Origin: a bacterium
GTDB lineage: Bacteria > 4484-113 > JAFGCY01
DNA: 64,000 nt
Direction: 5' to 3'
Assembly: GCA_020440605.1 (NCBI GenBank)
Contig: JAGRNT010000006.1
Span: 62,001-126,000 of the forward strand
Shown: piece by piece, positions 8,663 through 17,372 of the stretch
How the letters are laid out: each line of letters begins with the position of its first letter
Numbering within the stretch: position 1 is the first letter of the stretch
Translations under genes and position numbers: made by a program
Notes under the pieces: model-generated
Seen by the model: only the letters and a program-made list of their open reading frames with translations
Told to the model about the DNA's origin: nothing
Databases searched by the model: none

Positions 8663-8995
8663 TCAGCGCAACAGCACCATGGAAAAGGCGAGGTCAACGA
8701 AGCAGACTACGGCAGCCACCATTGCCACCTTCGTGCGCACGCGTGGCAACAGGATCAACCCCATGATGAAGACACACAGTCCAGTGCCCGTTCCGATCAG
8801 CAGGCCTTCCAGAATCCGGTCGGGGATACCGGCATGCAGGGTGATGAAGTGGTGCAAAAGGCCGGCTGCCAGAGCACTGCCCGCTGCCAGCGGAAAATAG
8901 CGCCGCGAGCGGGTCTGGTCCATCTTCGTCAGGCTGAAGCCGACATAGACCGAGATCAGATGGATCAGCAGGTACATCCCGATGAGTGCAAGCAT
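8663..8995 (-). CDS. Four-helix membrane protein, unknown
   Basis: The 110-aa product is almost all hydrophobic helices: an N-terminal segment (MLALIGMYLLIHLISVYVGF), one around ALAAGLLHHFITL, one at IGTGTGLCVFIMGLILL and a C-terminal one (VAMVAAVVCFVDLAFSMVLL). I do not recognise a family. Its ATG overlaps the stop codon of the upstream thioesterase gene by one base, so the two are probably translated together. No functional prediction is offered. Confidence 0.6.
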   Translation of the reverse strand: MLALIGMYLLIHLISVYVGFSLTKMDQTRSRRYFPLAAGSALAAGLLHHFITLHAGIPDRILEGLLIGTGTGLCVFIMGLILLPRVRTKVAMVAAVVCFVDLAFSMVLLR

Positions 8996-9486
8996 CAGCC
9001 GGTCCCCAGCTCGGGACGGTCCTCGAGCCCCATCAATGTCATCTGCATCGCCGCCACCAGTTTTTCGCTGCCATCCTGCACCGCCAGGACATCCACGCGG
9101 ACGGGAAACAGCGTGCGTCCCGCCTTCAGCAGCTGGCCCCGGGCGATCAGGCGCTCCCCGATGGCAGGGCTGATCAGATTGATCTTGAATTCGGTGGAGA
9201 GCATTGACCAGCCGGCGGGCAGCATGGAGTATGCGCTGTAACCGCCGGTGACATCCGCCAGAGTGGCAATCGCCCCCGCGTGGAAGTAGCCATGCTGCTG
9301 ACAGAGATCAGCTCGCCAGGGCAGGACGGTCTCCACTGCACCTGGTGCCACTTTCGTGATCTCCGCACCCAGCAGGCGCAGAAAGCTCTGGGTGGTCCAG
9401 GATTCGCGCACACTGCGTTCGTAGTCGGGATTGCGGGGGATGAAGTCCGGCACGGGGAAAGTATATACGAGTCGGAGCGGACTCAT
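8995..9486 (-). CDS. PaaI-like hotdog-fold thioesterase
   Basis: The 163-aa protein shows the hotdog pattern of PaaI/YigI thioesterases: the catalytic-loop region QQHGYFHAGAIATLADVTGG with HGxxHxGxxxTLAD spacing, then MLPAGWSMLSTEFKINLISP and a C-terminal strand LVAAMQMTLMG. These enzymes hydrolyse aryl- or acyl-CoA thioesters. The ATG at 9486 lacks a clear ribosome site. It overlaps the downstream membrane-protein gene by one base at 8995-8997 (ATGA). Confidence 0.85.
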   Translation of the reverse strand: MSPLRLVYTFPVPDFIPRNPDYERSVRESWTTQSFLRLLGAEITKVAPGAVETVLPWRADLCQQHGYFHAGAIATLADVTGGYSAYSMLPAGWSMLSTEFKINLISPAIGERLIARGQLLKAGRTLFPVRVDVLAVQDGSEKLVAAMQMTLMGLEDRPELGTG

Positions 9487-9509
9487 TCTGGATGCATCCG
9501 CCTCAAATG

Positions 9510-9534
9510 AAAAGGGGAGCCCGCAGGACTCCCC
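9510..9534 (-). terminator. Terminator of the second selenoprotein operon
   Basis: On the minus strand GGGGAG...CTCCCC, with a 9-nt loop, is followed by UUUUCAUUU, 22 bp past the stop at 9556. Confidence 0.8.
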
Positions 9535-9555
9535 ATGTCGTCAGTTTCCGTCTGT

Positions 9556-10458
9556 TCAGGGCAGGGCGATGTTGCGGCCGAAGCTCACGCCGACACCCTC
9601 TCCCTCGTTCAGTTCCTCACTGCCGGGATAGGTCACGCTGGCCATCACGTACAGGGAATCCGCTTCGCCGAAATCCGAGATCACGAAGCTGTGGTCCTCG
9701 TTGGCAAACCAGCGGAACTTCTGTGTGAAGGAGTAGTCCTGGCCCTCGTCGGCAAGCGAGATGTATTCACGGTCCAGCGGACGGCCCTTGTGCTCCGGGT
9801 CATTCTCCTCATCCCACTTGAACACGACGCGGTAGACCTCCACATTGACATCCATGTCAGTGTGCTGGCTGGAATACATGGAAAGGTCAACCTTGACCGT
9901 TCCGTCCTCCTGCAGTTCCGCGCTGCCGTTCATATCCATCACACCGAGCGCTTCACCGTTGTCAATGAAGTACTCAAGTACCTGCTGGAAGTCCTCTCCG
10001 GCACGCAGGTCGGCGACGATCTCACCCTGGGGGTTGATCAGCACCGTGGTCGGGATGCCGCGGATGTTCCAGTCCGGTGTGTTGCCACGGTTCGGATCGT
10101 TGTTCTGCCAGATCACCGGATAGCGGATACCGCGTTCCTTGATGACATCCAGCAGGGCCTGCCTGTCCCTGTCGTAACTGGCCGTGACCATCTTCAGGCG
10201 GCCATTGTCAATCAGTTCACGGGTGCCAGACACCACCTGAGGCAACTGCCTCATGCAGGGGCCTCACCAGGTGGCCCAGAATTCCGCCAGCACCCACTTG
10301 CCACGATAGTCCGCCATGTCCACCCAGTCATTGCTGACGGCATCAGTGCCGTACAACTCAGGGGCACGGTTGCCAGGCTTGGCCTCGAACTGGGCATGGG
10401 CTGCCACGGGCAGGATGCAGGTGGCGATCAGGCCTGCCAGGATCATCTGCTTTCTCAT
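9556..10458 (-). CDS. Exported TlpA-like selenoprotein 2 (Sec-Gly-Pro-Cys)
   Basis: A 300-residue product read through an in-frame TGA at 10264-10266 as selenocysteine. Upstream are a signal peptide (MRKQMILAGLIATCILPVAAHA) and LAEFWATW; downstream is GPCMRQLPQVV. Sec65 and Cys68 form the redox pair. The cis-Pro loop is RGIPTTVLINPQG, and the same C-terminal beta domain as in the other two paralogues follows (NDPEHKGRPLDREYISLADE; YPGSEELNEGEGVG). The ribosome site is GGGAGGTAG. It lies 35 bp after the Cys-type paralogue in the same operon. The TGA is followed by a perfect 6-bp SECIS-like hairpin. Frame, motif and two-fold recurrence make sequencing error or a pseudogene unlikely. Confidence 0.92.
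10238..10253 (-). promoter_or_regulatory. Bacterial SECIS-like hairpin (selenoprotein 2)
   Basis: Starting 11 nt after the UGA, UGAGGC-AGUU-GCCUCA is a perfect 6-bp stem with the same AGUU loop, G at 18 nt. Compared with the paralogue near 5950, one pair changes G-C to A-U on both sides and another G-U to G-C, which preserves pairing. Confidence 0.82.
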
Positions 10459-10493
10459 GTCTACCTCCCGGTCAATAAATGTCTGCTTTCAGC

Positions 10494-11402
10494 CTACTTG
10501 TCAGCGTTGAAGCGGATCCGGCCGCTGTCAGAGACCCACAGTCCCTCACCGTCGAACATGTCCTCCGTGCCGGGCAGCATGACGCGAACCGTGTATCCCA
10601 TCATTGCAGTGCCTTCCACAGCGGGAATCGTATGGCTGAATGACCTGTCGCCGAATTCACCGAAGCTCGCACTCTCGGAAATCTCGGAGTTCTCCTCATC
10701 CAGTTCGATGTACTCGCTGCTGACCGGACGACGCTCATGGTTGGGGTCATCCTCGGCATATTCGTACTTGACGTGGTAGTAATCAACCTCGTACCTGAGT
10801 GCCTTGTGGTCGGGGCTGAACAGGTCAATGCTCAGTCCGACACTGCCGTCTCCGTTGTCAGTGGCGGAACTGGACAGCCCGATCGGCATGTAGTCGCCAT
10901 CGTTGCCAAGGAAGAAGTCCAGGGCCGGGCCGAGCTTCTCACCACGCAGGTTGGTGGCCACGATCACGCCCTGGGGATTGATCAGGAAGGTCGCGGGAAT
11001 CGAGTGGATGTCCCACTCCTTGCTCTGCACCGTATCCCAACCGCCGCCGTCGTAGGTGACGGGATAGTCAATCTTGTGCTGCTTGATGTACTTGTGGAGC
11101 AGGTTGGTGGTGCTGTCGGCATCAAGGCTGACACCGAAGACCTGGAAGTTGCCATACTCGCGAGCAACTCGACGGGTTTCGGTGAGCATGTTCGGCAGCT
11201 CGCCGATGCAGGGGCCGCACCAGCCTGCCCAGAAATCGAGGAAGACCCACTTGCCCATGTGGTCGGAGAGCTGCGCCACTCCGCCGTTCACGACATCACG
11301 TCCCGAGATGTCATTCGCCCGGTCGCCGACATTGGGGGTGTATGCCTGCGCGGGGACGGCGGCGAGAAGCATGAGCACGGTCAGGATCAGAATTCTCTTC
11401 AT
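10494..11402 (-). CDS. Exported TlpA-like thioredoxin (Cys-Gly-Pro-Cys)
   Basis: The 302-aa cysteine paralogue of the two selenoproteins. It has a signal peptide (MKRILILTVLMLLAAVPAQA), the active site FWAGWCGPCIGELP with Cys62/Cys65, the cis-Pro loop HSIPATFLINPQG and the shared C-terminal domain with DLFSPDHKALRYEVDYYHVK, NDPNHERRPVSSEYIELDEE and LPGTEDMFDGEGLW. TlpA-like proteins act outside the cytoplasm in thiol-disulfide exchange, for example cytochrome c maturation or repair of oxidised thiols; the target is unknown. The ribosome site is GGGAGAAC. It is the first gene of the operon that continues into the Sec paralogue at 10458. Confidence 0.92.
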   Translation of the reverse strand: MKRILILTVLMLLAAVPAQAYTPNVGDRANDISGRDVVNGGVAQLSDHMGKWVFLDFWAGWCGPCIGELPNMLTETRRVAREYGNFQVFGVSLDADSTTNLLHKYIKQHKIDYPVTYDGGGWDTVQSKEWDIHSIPATFLINPQGVIVATNLRGEKLGPALDFFLGNDGDYMPIGLSSSATDNGDGSVGLSIDLFSPDHKALRYEVDYYHVKYEYAEDDPNHERRPVSSEYIELDEENSEISESASFGEFGDRSFSHTIPAVEGTAMMGYTVRVMLPGTEDMFDGEGLWVSDSGRIRFNADK

Positions 11403-11546
11403 GTGTTGTTCTCCCTTGTGGCGGAGCGGGACTGTCCTGTTGTCCCGGACTATCCGCCGGCAGCTCGAATTATCCCAGAAAACGAAAAGTGCCGCAAATC
11501 CTCACGGTCTGACTTGCTGCGAACCGCTGGATTGAATCCGGAAATG

Positions 11547-11572
11547 AAAAGGCGGCCCCCGCAGGGACCGCC
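11547..11572 (-). terminator. Terminator after the large lipoprotein gene
   Basis: Minus-strand GGCGGUCCC-UGCG-GGGGCCGCC stem-loop (one wobble/mismatch) followed by UUUU, 23 bp after the stop at 11596. Confidence 0.75.
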
Positions 11573-11595
11573 TGATTGATACGATTGCAGTCCGA

Positions 11596-12666
11596 TCAGT
11601 TGACTCGCACGATCACTATGCTGTCGTCATCCAGGGCAAGCGGGTTGCTGCTCTGGATCAGAGCCGTGGCCTGCTGGTCATTCTCGATGCGCAGCAGCTG
11701 CATGTAGTAGTTGGCCCCGCGCACGAACTCACTGGTTTCGGCGAATCCACCGCTGTCGGTGGACTGTACCGTAATCTCCACAGTCTCCGGATGCTGATCA
11801 CTCGGATCACCGACGAGGCCGGGGAAGACGTCATTCTGGCTGACCACCTGGTCAATCACGGAAGCCAGGTTCCAGGGCTCGTAGAGGCGCAGGCGGAAGC
11901 GGCGGTCCGGGTCCAGTACCTGCAGCACGATCGGGTCATCATTGCCGTCACGGACCTGGACACGCACCTCGTGGTTGCCACTGTTGCCCATCTTCAGGCT
12001 CAGGGCAATGCTGCCGTTTGCATCATGGTCCTCGTCATAGTCGTAGGCGAAACCGTGGTCCGGGTGGAATGCGCAGACGATGCCGTACTTGGCAATGGCT
12101 CCCTCAATCTGGAAGATGCCGGAATCGCCGGTGATCACATATTTGGGCTGGCTGAGATCGTTGAGGAAGGGGCTGGGCACGCCACCAAGGCTCTGGGCGG
12201 AGGCGGCGATCACGAGCACACCTTCCAGCGGGTTGCCCTCACTGTCAGTTACCACGCCGCTGACTTCGCTGGTCAGTGTAGCCTGCAGCACGAAGTCGGT
12301 TTCCTGGTCCTTGAGCTCAATCCTGCCCTCGAAGTTTTCCGCCAGGGTCTGGCCTTCGTAGGTGACGCGGATGGAGTAGTTCACATCCTTGTGCCAGCGG
12401 TAGCCGATCTCGTATTCGCCGGAGTTGTCGGTTTCGTCGCTGAATGTCAGCAGATCGTTGTCGCCGTTGACCTCAGCACGGACCTGAACGACGACGCCGC
12501 CGACAGCTTCTCCCTTGGTGTCGACCACGCGGCCGGTCCATTTACGTTTGGGAGCCTCATCGTTGAGCAGCTCGCGAACCAGCAGGCCGGCAACGACCGT
12601 TTCACAGCTGGTAGCCAAAGCTGCCATGCAGAAAAGCGAAAGGAGCATCAGACTGATTGCCCGCAT
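11596..12666 (-). CDS. Putative lipoprotein with carboxypeptidase-regulatory-like domains
   Basis: The 356-aa protein starts with a signal (MRAISLMLLSLFCMAALATSC) ending in a weak lipobox, then VAGLLVRELLNDEAPKRKW. At about 40-130 and 135-230 are two beta-sandwich units of the carboxypeptidase regulatory/Cna-B type (WTGRVVDTKGEAVGGVVVQV; VSGVVTDSEGNPLEGVLVIA), followed by an uncharacterised C-terminal domain. Such domains are extracellular spacers or binding modules. The ribosome site GGAGGG precedes the ATG. The upstream gene at 12770-13168 is a shorter paralogue of its first 130 residues, pointing to a duplication. No enzymatic motif is seen. Confidence 0.8.
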   Translation of the reverse strand: MRAISLMLLSLFCMAALATSCETVVAGLLVRELLNDEAPKRKWTGRVVDTKGEAVGGVVVQVRAEVNGDNDLLTFSDETDNSGEYEIGYRWHKDVNYSIRVTYEGQTLAENFEGRIELKDQETDFVLQATLTSEVSGVVTDSEGNPLEGVLVIAASAQSLGGVPSPFLNDLSQPKYVITGDSGIFQIEGAIAKYGIVCAFHPDHGFAYDYDEDHDANGSIALSLKMGNSGNHEVRVQVRDGNDDPIVLQVLDPDRRFRLRLYEPWNLASVIDQVVSQNDVFPGLVGDPSDQHPETVEITVQSTDSGGFAETSEFVRGANYYMQLLRIENDQQATALIQSSNPLALDDDSIVIVRVN

Positions 12667-12769
12667 AAACCCTCCAGTCCGGAACCCTCGTATTTGCCCC
12701 GTGTTCCTGACCGTGCCTAGATTCTAGCCTAGTTATCCTGCGTGTGCCGAATTGCACCTCGTGCCTGTC

Positions 12770-13168
12770 TCAGCTACTTGGTGGCGTCACGACGAAGTCA
12801 GTGCTCTGGTCACCCAGTTCAACCTTGCCGATCTGCTGTTCGGTCAGGACCTGGTCCTCAAACACCACGCGGATGGCGTAGTCCACTTTCTCATTCCAGC
12901 GATAGCCGATGCGATACTCGCCATTGAAGTCAGTCTCATCGCTGTAGCTGATCGTGTCATCGTCTCCGCTGACTTCCGCCCGGACCTGTACCAGTACGCC
13001 GCCGATGCCGTTTCCCTCGCTGTCCCGAACCGTACCTGTCCACGTGCGCTTGGGTGCTTCATCATTCAGCAGTTCACGGATCAGCAATGCCGCCACTGCC
13101 GCACCACAGCTTGCACAGACCGATAACAGGCCGGCGAGGAACAGCAGTTTGATTGAGGTACTCTTCAT
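12770..13168 (-). CDS. Short paralogue of the adjacent lipoprotein
   Basis: The 132-aa product has a signal (MKSTSIKLLFLAGLLSVCASC) with Cys at the likely lipidation position and one carboxypeptidase-regulatory-like unit. It shares LLIRELLNDEAPKRTWTG, VQVRAEVSGDDDTISYSDET and GEYRIGYRW with the N-terminal part of the 356-aa neighbour. It ends shortly after that domain at TDFVVTPPSS, so it is either a natural one-domain version or a truncated copy. GGAGATT precedes the ATG. The gap to the neighbour is 103 bp, on the same strand. Confidence 0.75.
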   Translation of the reverse strand: MKSTSIKLLFLAGLLSVCASCGAAVAALLIRELLNDEAPKRTWTGTVRDSEGNGIGGVLVQVRAEVSGDDDTISYSDETDFNGEYRIGYRWNEKVDYAIRVVFEDQVLTEQQIGKVELGDQSTDFVVTPPSS

Positions 13169-13501
13169 CCGATAATCTCCTTGTTGACCGCGAATCCGGT
13201 CTGAAACTGGACGTCCGCTACGCTTCCAGGTTCAATAAGCGGAATCGCGAAATCCGGACACAAAGCAAATCACGGAGTGGATATCACTGAAATACAGCAG
13301 CCCGGGCAGGGGTAGCAATATAATCATGCCAGATATGGATGGGTTGTGGCATGAAATGTAAAACCAAACCACCGTTCCTGTCGTCCCTGATAGCGGTGGA
13401 TATTTCAGGCCGGGGCGGCAGCCATCGGACAACAAGGGTACAATCTCGGGATGTGTTAAGATTTTCCCCCTAGCGGAAACTCGGCACATTTAACTATCTT
13501 T
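13169..13501 (+). other. Divergent intergenic region before ftsH
   Basis: 333 bp between the leftward lipoprotein gene and rightward ftsH. It must hold both promoters. A TATAAT lies at 13319-13324 and a TACAAT at 13440-13445, neither with a convincing -35. No coding frame with a ribosome site is seen. Confidence 0.5.
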
Positions 13502-15484
13502 ATGCAGACAAATCGATTCTCACAGATAATCCTGACCTTCGGTGTGATCATCATCGTGGTGATCATGCTCCAGTACCTCAAGTCAGCGAACATGGTTTCC
13601 ATCGGCTTCAGCGAGCTGGTGGACCGTGTCAACAACGGCGAGGTGATGGAGGTCAACATCGAGAAGAACTCCGGACGGGTCGTGGGTAAGTTCAAGCAGG
13701 GCAGTGATGCCATCCGCAGCCACGACAACAAGGAATCCTTCACATCAGTGATCGAGACCGAGTTCACGGACGAACTGATCGCGATGATGCGTGAGAACAA
13801 CGTCAAGTTCGACATCGTACCGGTCAGCTTCTGGGATACCCTGCTCAGTCCAAACACGCTGTTGCTGGTGCTGGTGTTCACGATCCCGATAGTCTTCCTG
13901 TTCTGGCTGATGAACCGTCAGATGCAGAGCGGAGGCAACAACCAGGCGATCAACTTCGGCAAGAGCCGGGCACGCCTCGCTAGTGATGGCAAGAAGAAGA
14001 TCACCTTCGCCGACGTTGCCGGCGTGGATGAGGCCGTCGAGGAACTGCGCGAGGTCGTGGACTTCCTGCGCGATCCCAAGAAATATGAAGCGCTCGGGGC
14101 TGAGATCCCCAAGGGTGTGCTGCTCGTCGGCCCTCCGGGCTGCGGCAAGACGCATCTTGCAAAGGCCGTGGCCGGTGAGGCCAATGTGCCGTTCTTCTAC
14201 ATCAGCGGTTCCGATTTCGTAGAGATGTTCGTCGGTGTCGGCGCCAGCCGTGTGCGCGACCTGTTCGATCAGGCCAAGCGCCGTGCCCCATGCCTGATCT
14301 TCATTGATGAGCTGGATGCCGTGGGCCGACACCGCGGTACCGGGATCGGCGGCACGCATGATGAGCGTGAGCAGACCCTGAACCAGATGCTTGTTGAAAT
14401 GGACGGCTTTGAAGCCAACAGCGGCATCATCGTGCTGGCCGCCACCAACCGTCCCGACGTGCTGGACCCGGCGCTGCTGCGTCCCGGCCGTTTCGATCGC
14501 CGCGTGGTGGTGGATGCACCGGACCTTTCCGGGCGTCTGCATATCCTGCAGATCTACACCAAGAACAAGCCGATGTCCGCAGACATCGACCTGCGGGCTC
14601 TGGCCCAGCGGACGCCGGGCTTCAGCGGTGCGGATCTGAAGAATGCCGTCAATGAAGCTGCGCTGCTGGCGGCACGCCGTGGAGAGACCCGCGTCACCAG
14701 TGAGGATCTGTTCGAGGCTGTTGACCGTGTGGTGGCCGGACCCGAGCGCAAGAGCCGCATTATCAATGAGCATGAGAAGCAGGTGATCGCCTATCACGAA
14801 CTCGGGCATGCAATCGTCAGCCATGAGCTCGAGAACACGGATCCGGTACACAAGATCAGCATCCTTCCGCGTGGCCAGGCTCTGGGCTACACGCTCAACT
14901 TCCCGGCAGAGGACCGCTTCCTGATATCCAAGAAACAGATTCTCGACCGAGTCAGCATGGCGCTCGGTGGCCGGGCGGCGGAGGAGATCGTCTTCGGAGA
15001 CATCACCACCGGTGCCAGCAATGATCTTGAGCGCAGCACGCAGATGATCCGCGACATGATCACCAAGTACGGCATGAGCGAGGAGCTGGGGCCGATCCAG
15101 TTCGGCCGCACGAATGAGAATCCCTTCCTCGGCAAGAGCTTCGGTGAAGACCGCAACTACTCCGACGAAGTGGCTTACCGAATCGATGAGGAAGTGCGGC
15201 GCCTCGTGATGGGCTGCTATGACCGAGCCCTGGAAGTGCTGCGCATCAACCGCCGCAAGATGGACTATCTGGCGAGCATCCTGATCCGTGAGGAGCATCT
15301 CGACCGCGACGACTTCGTGCGTCTGATGGATGAGGACGTTCCGGATGACTTCACGCCGACACCGCTGAAGCCCAACAGTTCGACCACCGCAGCCCTGCGG
15401 GCAAAGGAGCGGGCGGAGCGGGTCCATACCGAGAAGCAGCGGCAGGATCAGCCCTGGCGTCCCGGAACGGCTCCGGCGGGCTAG
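13502..15484 (+). CDS. ftsH: ATP-dependent zinc metalloprotease FtsH
   Basis: The 660-aa membrane protease is complete. An N-terminal TM helix ([14 protein letters not shown]) is followed by a periplasmic region and a second TM ([18 protein letters not shown], about 118-136). The AAA module has Walker [14 protein letters not shown], Walker [13 protein letters not shown] and the second region of homology [20 protein letters not shown], and the protease zinc site is HELGH in [16 protein letters not shown] with a downstream Asp ligand. It degrades misassembled membrane proteins and short-lived regulators, and in many bacteria tmRNA-tagged substrates, which makes its position next to ssrA notable though not necessarily functional. 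No clear Shine-Dalgarno precedes the ATG. Confidence 0.97.
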   Translation: MQTNRFSQIILTFGVIIIVVIMLQYLKSANMVSIGFSELVDRVNNGEVMEVNIEKNSGRVVGKFKQGSDAIRSHDNKESFTSVIETEFTDELIAMMRENNVKFDIVPVSFWDTLLSPNTLLLVLVFTIPIVFLFWLMNRQMQSGGNNQAINFGKSRARLASDGKKKITFADVAGVDEAVEELREVVDFLRDPKKYEALGAEIPKGVLLVGPPGCGKTHLAKAVAGEANVPFFYISGSDFVEMFVGVGASRVRDLFDQAKRRAPCLIFIDELDAVGRHRGTGIGGTHDEREQTLNQMLVEMDGFEANSGIIVLAATNRPDVLDPALLRPGRFDRRVVVDAPDLSGRLHILQIYTKNKPMSADIDLRALAQRTPGFSGADLKNAVNEAALLAARRGETRVTSEDLFEAVDRVVAGPERKSRIINEHEKQVIAYHELGHAIVSHELENTDPVHKISILPRGQALGYTLNFPAEDRFLISKKQILDRVSMALGGRAAEEIVFGDITTGASNDLERSTQMIRDMITKYGMSEELGPIQFGRTNENPFLGKSFGEDRNYSDEVAYRIDEEVRRLVMGCYDRALEVLRINRRKMDYLASILIREEHLDRDDFVRLMDEDVPDDFTPTPLKPNSSTTAALRAKERAERVHTEKQRQDQPWRPGTAPAG

Positions 15485-15506
15485 GAGGTCAGGCCTTGGC
15501 CTGGCA

Positions 15507-15639
15507 GAATTCAGTGGTCAGTAGCCAGTGGTCAGAATTCTGGATCACTGAGCGGAAACGGATCACTGCTTCATTCGGGTATCACTAAATCGGCAGCGGC
15601 AGGCCAATCTGACAACTGACGTCAGACCACTGACCACTG
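15507..15639. repeat. Direct and inverted CAGTGGTCAG repeats between ftsH and ssrA
   Basis: CAGTGGTCAG occurs twice in tandem (15512-15521, 15526-15535), bracketed by GAATTC on both sides. Its inverted copy ACTGACCACTG at 15629-15639 pairs with 15512-15522 (11 bp). The region could fold as a large hairpin; it lacks a U-tract and is not a standard terminator. Confidence 0.6.
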
Positions 15640-15657
15640 CGTCAGTACATTGACAAT

Positions 15658-16009
15658 GGGGGTGATCCGGTTTCGACGGTATGGTCGAAGCGCTTGTTGC
15701 ATCTCGCGGCGGAGCTAACCGCGTTACAAACTGGCCACAACCACAGTTGGCAACACCAACTTTGAACTGGCTGCTGCTTAATCCAGCAACCCGTGAAACT
15801 GCCGCCCGGTCCCGAGGCGTCAGCGTAGCGTAAACTTTTCGGGCTGGCCTGCAGGACGCCCGACCTGCGGGTGAGATAAGGGCTGCTGGCCGTTCTCCGA
15901 GTGTCAACGGATGCGGGGTCCGGTCCAAAGACAATCCCGATGACTATGGATGTAGACGCAGGCAGGGACATCATATCGGACGGGGGTTCGACTCCCCCCA
16001 CCTCCACCA
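15658..16009 (+). ncRNA. ssrA: tmRNA (one-piece)
   Basis: The 352-nt gene starts GGGGGUGAUCCGGUUUCGACG and ends in a tRNA-like domain with GGACGGGGGTTCGACTCCC, acceptor strand CACCUCC pairing with GGGGGUG (one G-U), and an encoded CCA. The tag frame is at 15749-15781: resume codon GGC, peptide GNTNFELAAA, stop TAA, giving AGNTNFELAAA with the charged Ala. The LAAA end fits ClpXP/FtsH recognition. tmRNA rescues stalled ribosomes and marks the product for proteolysis. Its 3' end carries the left copy of the 17-bp putative attachment repeat. Confidence 0.97.
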
Positions 16010-16017
16010 ATGTACTT
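16001..16017 (+). repeat. Putative left attachment repeat at ssrA 3' end
   Basis: CCTCCACCAATGTACTT; the first 9 bases are the end of the tmRNA gene including CCA. The identical 17 bases recur in the same orientation at 59925-59941. The 3' end of ssrA is a well-known integration target of genomic islands. Confidence 0.75.
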
Positions 16018-16430
16018 GTCGAGTAGTGCGGGTGCTCGGGCATCTGCGCAACCGGTAATTCCACCCTGTGCAATGAGTCCCGTCCTGGCGGGGACAAGCC
16101 CCGGCGCTAGATGGCCAACCGCGCAAAGCACTTGACGCGATCAAATCCCCAGGCAACCAGATGGGTGCAATTCGGGGTAATATCAGGCAGTGTGCTCCAA
16201 TAGCTCTTGACGACCGCTGTTTGAGTCAAGTGCCCTGAGGCCAGTGTTCATGCCGATCAAGAGGTCGGCCTATAAACTACAGTTCGAAAGACATACCTTT
16301 ATTATTTGTGCGTTGCCAGGTTATGATAGGAGGAAATGCATGCACTCGCAATTCTTCAATTGTATTATTGGATGTTATTCGAGACAAAGAAATCAATTGA
16401 CAATATTGCTTGGGTCGTTAAACTTTCGTC
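16018..16430. other. Left island intergenic region
   Basis: 413 bp without a supported gene. It holds AGCTCTTGACGAC (16202-16214), whose reverse complement is part of the terminator-like hairpin at 45449, and a CTCTTGA/TCAAGAG pair. It may include recombination or regulatory sequence, but I see no defined element. Confidence 0.4.
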
Positions 16431-17153
16431 ATGCGACGACCTCCATTTCAGAAGCGACAACTTGCTAAGTTCCGGGCGAGCTTGGCCGCCGAACCGCTGC
16501 TAAGAGTTCATGGTCTTGTTATCGACAGTAATGCACTGGCCAAGCTAGGAAGGATTGTTGGTCCAGGAATGGGCGTGTTGCTAAAGCAGTTCACGGCTGA
16601 GATGGCTGAGGCGGTTCTGGAGGATGCCAGGACAAGAGGTTTCAGGTGCATCAAGTACCTTTACATTAGAGTGAACCGCGGGGTGGCAAACTCCTACAAA
16701 CTGAAAATGGAAATCAGCAGCGGACGTGGAATGATGCTGATCTGCTGTCTGCGTGACTACCTTCATTTCCTGGCGTTGATAAAACAAGATAATGCGAATG
16801 ACCTTATTCAGCGAGAACTATGGAACATGAATAAACTCCCCATCATCAAGAATGCAAAATCTCCATGTATGCGGAGACTTCAGATCAAGTACCTCGAGCT
16901 ATCACCAGATTGCAGCGTGACCGGGTATGAATTTTATAAGTTGATTCGCAACCAAGAGAAGAAACTCAGAGCGGAGGACGTAATTGCTGAAGGTGAAAAG
17001 ATGCCTACCAAGAAGACGTTGATAGCTTGGGTGCTTCGGTGGCAGCGCGAGTATCATACCCCTGAGTTATTGATTGACAATCACGTGGAACTTGTCAAGG
17101 GAACTCGGTCTGGATTGAATTCACGCACCGAGAAGCAGAACCAGGCCGTTTAG
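16431..17153 (+). CDS. Hypothetical protein, 240 aa
   Basis: The product is basic, starting MRRPPFQKRQLAKFRASLAA and ending in a polar tail. There is no signal peptide or clear TM segment. The mid region (ISSGRGMMLICCLRDYLHFL) is hydrophobic but probably buried. I recognise no family. There is no obvious ribosome site before the ATG, and codon use and GC are lower than in the chromosome to the left, as expected for island cargo. 219 bp of non-coding DNA follow. Confidence 0.55.
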   Translation: MRRPPFQKRQLAKFRASLAAEPLLRVHGLVIDSNALAKLGRIVGPGMGVLLKQFTAEMAEAVLEDARTRGFRCIKYLYIRVNRGVANSYKLKMEISSGRGMMLICCLRDYLHFLALIKQDNANDLIQRELWNMNKLPIIKNAKSPCMRRLQIKYLELSPDCSVTGYEFYKLIRNQEKKLRAEDVIAEGEKMPTKKTLIAWVLRWQREYHTPELLIDNHVELVKGTRSGLNSRTEKQNQAV

Positions 17154-17372
17154 CAGTAGCCGCCGACACTACTACCCAAAAAACAGGAAGCTGGTTGCAC
17201 GAGCTCTCGTGCAATTGGTACTGCATTTTCAAACCTAGTGAGAAGTGTGCGCAAGATTCACGGCCTTCATATCAGCAGCACCTGCGCCATACATGATCGA
17301 CTAGACTCTTCTATTTGCCACCAAGCTCAGATGGGAACTGTGCAAGTTGAATATCGAGTGTAACTTTATCTC

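Noticed and set aside
12742..13175. Rightward frames over the two lipoprotein genes
   Set aside because: They are complements of real genes with signal peptides and ribosome sites on the minus strand.
15904..16156. Antisense frames across the tmRNA with GGGGSRTPVR or WGESNPRPI-like translations
   Set aside because: These are the well-known spurious proteins that arise from the T-arm and acceptor end of tmRNA/tRNA genes; the RNA gene explains the sequence fully.
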